Assembly: GCA_021299675.1 (NCBI GenBank)
Contig: JAJTIF010000433.1
Coordinates: 1-6,168 of the forward strand
DNA length: 6,168 nucleotides
Origin: Pseudomonadota bacterium
Lineage (GTDB): Bacteria; Bdellovibrionota; Bacteriovoracia; Bacteriovoracales; Bacteriovoracaceae
Direction of reading: 5' to 3'
Each line of letters opens with the position of its first letter. Position 1 is the first letter of the stretch. The notes under the pieces were generated by a model. The model was given only the letters and a program-made list of their open reading frames with translations. It had not been told where the DNA came from and searched no databases. The position numbers and the translations under genes are program-made. Positions 1 through 4,377 of the stretch are shown here, one piece after another.

Positions 1-1
1 A

Positions 2-358
2 GAAGTACGCGTGGGTGATTACAACATGGGCAACGGGGACCTCACCATCGAAAGCAAACCCGGCTTCGGTCTTCGTGAGGCCCGTAAAGAACTTACCCAG
101 ATGCTCGAGAACGGATCCTGCAAATACGAAACCTACTCTGGGATTGATTCGTCTTTCAGTGATTGGGCTTTTAAGGAAAATCTTCGCTCCACTAAGCTTG
201 GAACCCTTCTCCAGATGGCCAACAAGCAAGGAAAACTCAAAGCTGCTGTCCACCGGATCTATGCCGATGGTGAGAGTGAATACTGCTCGCACTACTACTA
301 TATTTTTATCTTCACCGATTCGACAGTCCTCTACGTCCTGATTGATCAAACAACCTAA
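2..358 (+). CDS. hypothetical protein, 5'-truncated by the window edge
   Basis: I do not recognise this protein. The frame is open from base 2 to the TAA at 356-358, giving about 118 visible codons, so the true start probably lies upstream of the window. A GTG at 11 and an ATG at 26 are in frame, but neither has a Shine-Dalgarno sequence in front of it, and neither is preceded by an in-frame stop. The visible part has a Gly/Asn-rich beginning (GDYNMGNGDL), a charged helical middle, two cysteines (in GSCKY and SEYCS) and an aromatic beta-like stretch near the end (HYYYIFIF, then VLYVLI). The hydrophobic end is too short and too polar-flanked to be a convincing membrane segment. Its stop codon overlaps the Shine-Dalgarno of the next gene, whose ATG lies 11 nt further on, so the two are likely one operon. 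Function unknown. Confidence 0.6.
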   Translation, partial: EVRVGDYNMGNGDLTIESKPGFGLREARKELTQMLENGSCKYETYSGIDSSFSDWAFKENLRSTKLGTLLQMANKQGKLKAAVHRIYADGESEYCSHYYYIFIFTDSTVLYVLIDQTT

Positions 359-364
359 GGAAGG
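357..364 (+). promoter_or_regulatory. strong Shine-Dalgarno that fixes the next start at 370
   Basis: The sequence AAGGAAGG ends 5 nt before ATG 370-372 and overlaps the TAA stop of the preceding gene. No comparable site precedes the TTG at 342 that opens the long frame. This argues that translation starts at 370, although that ATG is in a different frame from the body of the protein. Confidence 0.7.
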
Positions 365-369
365 CGCCC

Positions 370-725
370 ATGAAAGTATTAGCTCTTTGCTCACTTTTTT
401 GACCTTAAATGCTTTTGTCACGACAGCCTTCCTGTGTGGTGATCCTGAGACGGTCGATGCCAATGAAAACCTAGCAAGCGTGAACTTGATCTTTGAACAT
501 CCGGACAATGAGATCATCGAAGTCCTACGCGTGAGCTTCAAGGACAAAGATGCCACTGTCACAAAAGTAAAGACGACAGAGAGTGGTTACAAGATTGAAA
601 CGAAGTCCCCGAAAGCGCGCCTGGAAATCAAGCGAAGCGATGTGAGCTACTGTGATTCAGAAGAGCTTTTTTCGCTCAAGCTCAATGCGAAAACCCTCAA
701 GGACTGCCGCTGTTTTGAAGGGTAG
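370..725 (+). CDS. small exported Cys-containing protein with a frame break at T6
   Basis: No family recognised. The body frame is open from TTG 342 to TAG 723-725 (127 codons), but the well-placed ribosome binding site points to ATG 370, which is in another frame. From 370 the peptide reads MKVLALCSLF and then hits TGA at 400-402. A -1 shift in the T run 395-400, equivalent to one extra T, joins it to LTLNAFVTTA of the body frame. The result is about 118 residues with a textbook signal peptide (Lys followed by a hydrophobic core) and possible cleavage after VTTA. The mature part is acidic and beta-rich, with Cys in LCGD, SYCDS and the terminal DCRC motif, suggesting disulfides outside the cytoplasm. 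The Cys near the cleavage site lacks a lipobox (AFLC). The break could be a homopolymer sequence error, a recent frameshift mutation or recoding. The remaining 108 codons are intact, so long-term decay is unlikely. It follows the partial gene by 11 nt in a likely operon. Confidence 0.6.
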
Positions 726-753
726 ATCTCTACACATCCTTTAAACAACTCAT

Positions 754-768
754 AGGATATTAAATCCT
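754..768. repeat. short operator-like dyad upstream of the 776-784 promoter
   Basis: AGGAT (754-758) and ATCCT (764-768) are perfect inverted arms around a 5-nt AT centre. The dyad covers the place where a -35 element would be for the extended -10 at 779-784, a position where a regulator could bind. Five-base arms are common by chance, so this is weak on its own. Confidence 0.25.
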
Positions 769-775
769 CACCCTT

Positions 776-784
776 TGCTATAAC
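776..784 (+). promoter_or_regulatory. candidate extended -10 promoter
   Basis: TGCTATAAC contains TG, one base, then TATAAC, a 5/6 match to the sigma-70 -10 hexamer with the extended -10 dinucleotide. No good -35 hexamer lies 16-18 nt upstream, as expected for an extended -10 promoter or an activated one. Predicted initiation is around 790-792, upstream of the hairpin at 840-861, so a transcript would cover that hairpin. It may serve a small RNA, the 59-codon gene at 884, or both. Confidence 0.45.
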
Positions 785-789
785 AGTTC

Positions 790-870
790 TCATGAAGCTT
801 ATGAGGAACTTGCAAAAGGGAACCAAAAGACTTCTGACGGCGGACCACTTCGGTGGTCCGCTTTCATTTT
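790..870 (+). ncRNA. candidate ~80-nt small RNA or attenuated 5' leader
   Basis: The interval is bounded by an extended -10 promoter (776-784) and an intrinsic-terminator-like hairpin (840-870). The 5' part can form a small imperfect hairpin (CTCAT 789-793 with ATGAG 801-805, around AAGCTT). The middle is A-rich and unpaired (GCAAAAGGGAACCAAAAGAC), as in many regulatory RNAs. It matches no riboswitch class I know. It may be an independent small RNA, or the leader of the 59-codon gene at 884, in which case the hairpin would act as an attenuator. Evidence is positional and structural only. Confidence 0.35.
840..870 (+). terminator. intrinsic terminator with cUUCGg tetraloop
   Basis: A perfect 9-bp GC-rich stem pairs GCGGACCAC (840-848) with GTGGTCCGC (853-861) around the loop TTCG, an unusually stable UUCG tetraloop closed by C-G. 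It is followed on the plus strand by TTTCATTTT (862-870), an interrupted U tract. On the minus strand no T tract follows, so the polarity is plus. It ends transcription from the upstream operon (genes ending at 358 and 725), from the 776-784 promoter, or from both. It stands 13 nt before the next start codon, so complete termination would silence the 884 gene unless readthrough occurs. Confidence 0.75.
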
Positions 871-871
871 C

Positions 872-880
872 AGGGAGGAA
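872..880 (+). promoter_or_regulatory. strong Shine-Dalgarno for the 59-codon gene
   Basis: AGGGAGGAA lies 3 nt before ATG 884, with its GGAGG-like core about 5 nt away. It is the best ribosome binding site in the window and the main argument that the short frame behind it is translated. Confidence 0.7.
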
Positions 881-883
881 CCC

Positions 884-1063
884 ATGGAGAATCTATCACC
901 GGGTCGAGGAAAAATTATCAAACTCTATCTGAAGAATTCGTTTAAATATCTACTCTATCCCTACTTCGAGTTTTACCGACTTTCCAAGCAAGATCTCAAA
1001 GAGCTGGCAAAGCTTAAGGAGCAGCGCCGGATGGACGATGAATCTTCCGAAGAGCTCTTTTGA
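884..1063 (+). CDS. 59-residue small basic/aromatic protein, unknown function
   Basis: ATG 884 to TGA 1061-1063 encodes 59 residues, short enough to be missed by length cut-offs. I recognise no family. The N-terminal third is basic (GRGKIIKLYLK), the middle is rich in aromatics (FKYLLYPYFEFYRL), and the rest is a charged helix (KQDLKELAKLKEQRR) with an acidic end (DDESSEELF). There is no signal peptide or clear transmembrane helix, so it is probably cytoplasmic or bound peripherally to a membrane through the amphipathic aromatic patch. The strong Shine-Dalgarno and protein-like composition support expression. Its last 50 bp overlap the 3' end of the convergent glucanase gene, so those bases code on both strands. 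It lies just behind the hairpin at 840-861 and may be controlled by readthrough. An 11-bp inverted repeat follows its stop by 13 nt. Confidence 0.65.
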   Translation: MENLSPGRGKIIKLYLKNSFKYLLYPYFEFYRLSKQDLKELAKLKEQRRMDDESSEELF

Positions 1064-2258
1064 TGGCAGGGATCTGCATGAAGTCACTCCAGATAGATGT
1101 CTGTGACTTCATGTTCGCAAGACTCATGTACGCCGGCCCCACGGTGATTCCAATGACCGTTTGAGAAAACCAACTCCGATCGAGGTCAAGGCTATCAATG
1201 AACCCATAGCGGCCCCAGATTTTATCCTTGTACTCCCCTTGCTTCCACTGAGTCGCATCCCACATGACCTCTCCGGGGAGAAACATCGCCGAGGCAATGG
1301 CACAACCAATGCAGACTGTTCCCTTGAAGTCACCGGGCCCATAGACCTTATAACCCTCTGGGTCCTCACCTGCACTTAAGCCCCAAAATCCTTTTTTCAT
1401 AGTGAGGGTTTTGGCTTTCGCTCGCAGATCTCGGTGCAAGAGAGAGGCACGGTAGCTATTGTGGTGATAGTTGCGATGACCGTCATCGAGTTCTCTGAAA
1501 TCAATGAAGGCGGATGAGTACTGATGAATAAAGATCGGCATCTCATGTCCCATGATCCCGGAGAGAATCGCTCGAGGAGAATGAAACCTCAGCCACGCAT
1601 GCCAGACATCATTGGAGATCGGTCTGGTTGGGTGACCAAGACCCAAGAGGAGAAGAATTTTTTGTTCAGCGTAAATGTTCCACTGGTAGGGCTCAAATCC
1701 TTTTTCGTCAGAGTAGGATAGTGACATGGTTTTCTTAAAGGGCTTGGCTCCGCCATCCGTGAGGTAGTCGGCGAAATCCATGTCCTGATAGAGCTCTGAG
1801 CTGATCGCTTGGATCTGACCACCGGGAAACACCTGTGCGGCATATAAGGCACCAGCCATGAAGAGTGCGGTATCAATCGGTGAGTACTCACTCTTCCACG
1901 CCCGCTGACCTGTCTCCCAATCAACCCAGTGAAGAAACCAGCCATTGCGACGGGGCACGTGGTCTCGGGCAAAAAGGAGAGCTTTTAAAATTCGCTCTTC
2001 AGCTTCTCTTCGATCGAGGAGACCACGTTTGGCGGCATTGGCCAAAACAGCCAAACCAAAGCCAGTCGAAGCGATCGAGGCCACACGATTAGTGGCGGGA
2101 GTATCTTTGAAATTAGATGCCTTGTCTCTGATGAGACCCGTGCGTGGATGAGCATGATCGAGAAAAAACTGAAGAGAGGTACGCTCAATCTCAGACTGTA
2201 TTGGCCAATTTGCCAGGGCAGAGATCGGTAAAAAGAAGATAAGCATAAGGCATTTCAT
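1014..2258 (-). CDS. secreted glycoamylase-like (PF10091, GH144-type) glucanase
   Basis: The start chosen is ATG at 2258, which gives a clean signal peptide (MKCLMLIFFLPISALA, cleavage before NWP). An in-frame ATG at 2270 would add four residues, and neither start has an obvious Shine-Dalgarno. Numbering from the upstream ATG, residues 25-110 match the helical start of the family (FFLDHAHPRTGLIRD, ASIASTGFGLAVLA). Residues 197-219 resemble the conserved W.IYAE...LL.LG.PT.PIS block, whose Glu (about 202) is a likely functional acid. Residues 251-385 carry the diagnostic YSSAFIDFRE, NSYRASLLHR, WGLSAGEDPEGYKVYGP and RYGFIDSLD...W blocks. Members of this family include endo-beta-1,2-glucanases, so the inferred role is hydrolysis of a beta-glucan in the periplasm or outside the cell; the exact substrate cannot be read from sequence. 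The length (about 414 aa) is normal and the gene looks intact. It is divergent from the SGNH hydrolase gene and overlaps the small gene ending at 1063. Confidence 0.88.
   Translation of the reverse strand: MKCLMLIFFLPISALANWPIQSEIERTSLQFFLDHAHPRTGLIRDKASNFKDTPATNRVASIASTGFGLAVLANAAKRGLLDRREAEERILKALLFARDHVPRRNGWFLHWVDWETGQRAWKSEYSPIDTALFMAGALYAAQVFPGGQIQAISSELYQDMDFADYLTDGGAKPFKKTMSLSYSDEKGFEPYQWNIYAEQKILLLLGLGHPTRPISNDVWHAWLRFHSPRAILSGIMGHEMPIFIHQYSSAFIDFRELDDGHRNYHHNSYRASLLHRDLRAKAKTLTMKKGFWGLSAGEDPEGYKVYGPGDFKGTVCIGCAIASAMFLPGEVMWDATQWKQGEYKDKIWGRYGFIDSLDLDRSWFSQTVIGITVGPAYMSLANMKSQTSIWSDFMQIPAIKRALRKIHRPSGAAP
1077..1113. repeat. perfect 11-bp inverted repeat inside the glucanase 3' end
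   Basis: CATGAAGTCAC (1077-1087) and GTGACTTCATG (1103-1113) are exact reverse complements separated by 15 nt. AGA/TCT at the loop edges (1091-1093, 1100-1102) can add inner pairs. It codes for part of the glucanase (NMKSQ and SDFMQ) and lies 13 nt past the stop of the plus-strand 59-codon gene. No T tract follows on either strand, so it is not a standard intrinsic terminator. It could form a stable 3' hairpin on the small gene's mRNA. Confidence 0.6.
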
Positions 2259-2359
2259 AGCGACCAGCATGCCAAAAAAATCAAAAAAGCTAAATCAAAT
2301 AAACCTGACACGACCAAAACTCAGCCACTTATGACCTAGATATTTACACTCGAGGCAGC

Positions 2360-2374
2360 CACAGATAATCTGTG
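2360..2374. promoter_or_regulatory. 15-bp perfect dyad abutting the SGNH start codon
   Basis: CACAGAT (2360-2366) and ATCTGTG (2368-2374) are perfect arms around a single base, ending 3 nt before ATG 2378. In DNA this looks like a short operator. In RNA a 5-bp stem with an AUAAU loop (CACAG/CUGUG) would occupy the place where a Shine-Dalgarno normally pairs. Seven-base arms occur by chance at a low rate, and the position is the reason for listing it. Confidence 0.35.
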
Positions 2375-2377
2375 AGG

Positions 2378-3067
2378 ATGAAACGCTTCCTCTTTTTGGC
2401 TTTTACTTTTATGGCTCAACCTGCTTTTGCCCAGAATATCCTCTACATCGGTGACTCCCATTCTTACGTGGCAAGCCTCTCCTCTGATGATGTTAGCAAG
2501 CGATTTGGAAATGTATTCATCAATGAATTTCTCGCTCGCAAGATCAAACTCTCCTACTACTCCGCCTGCGGATCATCACCTCAGAGCTGGGTCACCGGCT
2601 CTCGCACCGAGTGTGGCTTCACAAGTTATGATCAGGGAGAATTTATCAGCCTCACCAAGGCATCATTTGCCAGTCTGACCCAAATCCTGCGCCCGCAGGA
2701 ACACACGGCGATCATAGTGAACCTCGGTGACAATATGTTTAACTGGAAAGTGACTGAAGGAAAAAGGTTGGCCACTTTGGGGAGCCAGACCATCAAAAAT
2801 AAAGTCACTGGTTTTTTAAAAGCGCTCTCAGGAAAAGATTGCATCTGGATCGGCCCCACTTACCATGCCACTGGATCGATCTATGACAAACCAGATGCTA
2901 TTGTTGACGAATTCTATGCTCAACTTGAAGCGGAGCTTAAGGGGACCTGCCGCCTCGTCGACAGCCGCGCTTTTGTGCCTAAGGGGCATGCTGGCGATGG
3001 GCTTCACCACAACAATGCGGACTCAAGGCTCTGGGCTGAGGGCGTCTTGAGTACTCTTTTTTTCTAA
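2378..3067 (+). CDS. secreted SGNH/GDSL-type hydrolase
   Basis: A likely esterase or deacylase of the SGNH fold, exported. ATG 2378 is preferred over the GTG at 2372 because it directly yields a standard signal peptide (MKRFLFLAFTFMAQPAFA, cleavage before QN). Numbering from that Met, block I is GDSHS at 25-29 with nucleophile Ser27. Block II is the Gly of ACGSSP near 65, block III is LGDN at 116-119 supplying the oxyanion-hole Asn, and block V is DGLH at 207-210 with the Asp/His pair. All four catalytic blocks are present, so it should be active. Cys64, Cys79, Cys155 and Cys191 may form disulfides. The pattern IGDSHS...CGSSP..W..G..T.CG recalls a group common in predatory and related bacteria. 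Substrate unknown; acylated glycans or peptidoglycan are typical for the fold. There is no clear Shine-Dalgarno. The gene ends in a 4-nt stop-codon overlap with the convergent TAXI gene. Confidence 0.85.
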   Translation: MKRFLFLAFTFMAQPAFAQNILYIGDSHSYVASLSSDDVSKRFGNVFINEFLARKIKLSYYSACGSSPQSWVTGSRTECGFTSYDQGEFISLTKASFASLTQILRPQEHTAIIVNLGDNMFNWKVTEGKRLATLGSQTIKNKVTGFLKALSGKDCIWIGPTYHATGSIYDKPDAIVDEFYAQLEAELKGTCRLVDSRAFVPKGHAGDGLHHNNADSRLWAEGVLSTLFF

Positions 3068-4377
3068 ACTTCTTTTCGCGAAATCATCTTTCTTACGTAA
3101 TCAATATGGACTCGCAGGAAATAAAACTGTTCAGCGAAAGCCGGACGCACACGCATATTGCGCACATCCTGCTCCACCCTCTCAAATTCTTTGTAGAGAC
3201 TATCGAGCTTAGGGCCATCGGTCGTAGCTTTGATCTCGCGCTCAATCTTTAGAAGTGTCTTGTAACGGCGGCGGATTTTAAGTTCTCCCATCCACCTCAG
3301 CATGGCTGGAGTGGTGCGAACCAAAGGAATGATAAGAAGTAAGATGGGGAGGAAGACCACAAAGAAACGTCCTGTGAGACTCGCCAACCAAAAGGGCAGG
3401 TGACGATAAAGCAGAGTCTTTCCGGACTTGAAAAAATGCTGAGCATCCTCGCTGAGTTTCATGTTGTGAGCAATAGGCGCAGGAAACTCACCTCTTTTTT
3501 GAAACAGACCTGGATCCCCATGGATCGCTGTCGCGGCATCAAGCACCAGATCTGAGATCGCTGAGTGCAGACTTTCCTTGGCGACAATCTCAGCCATGAC
3601 ACTCACGAGCTTCACCGTTTGCGGAGGAAGATTGCGGGAAAAATCAATCACCCCCTCAGGGAGATCCAAGTTGTGGAGCGCATCGATTCGTCTCATATAA
3701 GCCGAAGCATTTTTAAAACTCATCAGTTTCACATTCTCGGCGCGCATGAGTTTTTTTAAATCATTGAGACTAGCATCCCCAGTCATGATAAACAGCCCAT
3801 CCACCTCCCCCGCGATCAAGGCTTGAGTGGCGAGCTTCCCTTTCAGGTCAAGGAGTGTTGTTCCCTGACTCGCCTCAGGTTTAATTTTATTGAGAGCTAA
3901 GAGCTGGAGTGCAAGTTTACGAGTTCCACTTCCCTCAGCACCTATCGCCAGTCTTTTGCCCCGCATGTCCGAAAGGCGTTCGGTGTCTTTGCCGCGGTAA
4001 AAAAAGAACAGAGGCTGGTGCTTGACCGTTCCAAGAGAGACAACTCCTTGAAGATTAACCTCATCGTTAAAAAGTCCTCCCTGCACGAGGGCCAGATCAA
4101 TTTTTGCTTTTGGGTCACTGAGGTGATGGAGATTTTCTAATGAACCAGAGGAAGTCAGGATCTCTACTTTCACCCCATGCTGGGCCAAGGCCTTCGCGTA
4201 CTTTAAGCCCGTTTCATGAAAAGTTGATCCCTCAGGTCCTGTGATCATGCGAAGATGCTTAGGGGGAGCGCTCTTGAAGAAGGCGATCGTCCCACTCAGA
4301 AGTAAAATCCCCACAATCAATGCCAAGGTCGATGCGACCCGTGGGGTTACATCAAAGAGTTCCATCAGTTTTTTCAT
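3064..4377 (-). CDS. membrane-anchored TAXI-family (TRAP-type) solute-binding protein
   Basis: TAXI proteins are the solute receptors of one class of TRAP transporters. This one (437 aa) has an uncleaved N-terminal membrane anchor at about 14-34 (ASTLALIVGILLLSGTIAFF). The TAXI domain follows at about 42-310: ITGPEGSTFHETG, then TSSGSLENLHHL and DLALVQGG, RGKRLAIGAEGSGTR near 139-153, and LIAGEVDGLFIMTG near 187-200. A second membrane segment at about 329-352 (PFWLASLTGRFFVVFLP and on) is followed by a basic cytoplasmic tail of about 85 residues with coiled-coil-like helices (RRRYKTLLKIEREI, LDSLYKEFERVEQDVRNM). This two-anchor architecture is a known TAXI variant. No TRAP permease gene is in the window, so a sensory or scaffold role is as plausible as transport. 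ATG 4377 overlaps the upstream stop as ATGA and has AGGAAAG (4383-4389) 5 nt before it. No terminator separates it from the converging SGNH gene. Confidence 0.82.
   Translation of the reverse strand: MKKLMELFDVTPRVASTLALIVGILLLSGTIAFFKSAPPKHLRMITGPEGSTFHETGLKYAKALAQHGVKVEILTSSGSLENLHHLSDPKAKIDLALVQGGLFNDEVNLQGVVSLGTVKHQPLFFFYRGKDTERLSDMRGKRLAIGAEGSGTRKLALQLLALNKIKPEASQGTTLLDLKGKLATQALIAGEVDGLFIMTGDASLNDLKKLMRAENVKLMSFKNASAYMRRIDALHNLDLPEGVIDFSRNLPPQTVKLVSVMAEIVAKESLHSAISDLVLDAATAIHGDPGLFQKRGEFPAPIAHNMKLSEDAQHFFKSGKTLLYRHLPFWLASLTGRFFVVFLPILLLIIPLVRTTPAMLRWMGELKIRRRYKTLLKIEREIKATTDGPKLDSLYKEFERVEQDVRNMRVRPAFAEQFYFLRVHIDYVRKMISRKEV

Noticed and set aside
342..369. TTG 342 as the start of the small exported protein
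   Set aside because: It lies inside the previous gene, has no Shine-Dalgarno, and gives an N-terminus (MIKQPKEGAHES) that is not a good signal peptide, whereas ATG 370 has both features.
792..932. Plus-strand 46-codon frame starting MKLMRNLQKG
   Set aside because: It runs through the terminator hairpin and the Shine-Dalgarno of the 884 gene, has no ribosome binding site of its own, and its composition looks arbitrary.
1161..1972. Several frames of 65-127 codons on either strand over the glucanase gene
   Set aside because: They are shadows of the glucanase frame, lacking ribosome binding sites and recognisable protein features. The same applies to the extra frames over the SGNH, TAXI and lipid-binding-like genes.
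2305..2335. CTGACA (2305-2310) with TATGAC (2330-2335) as a promoter of the SGNH gene
   Set aside because: The -35 match is 5/6, but the -10 is only 4/6 and the spacer is 19 nt. No other evidence distinguishes it from chance in this AT-rich intergenic stretch.
3074..3083. Palindrome TTTCGCGAAA near the convergent gene ends
   Set aside because: A 10-bp palindrome without a loop or T tract inside the TAXI coding end is expected by chance and is not a terminator.
3064..4377. The TAXI protein as a complete TRAP transporter locus
   Set aside because: No DctM/DctQ-like or fused TRAP permease is encoded in this window, and the neighbours are unrelated families, so only an orphan receptor can be claimed.
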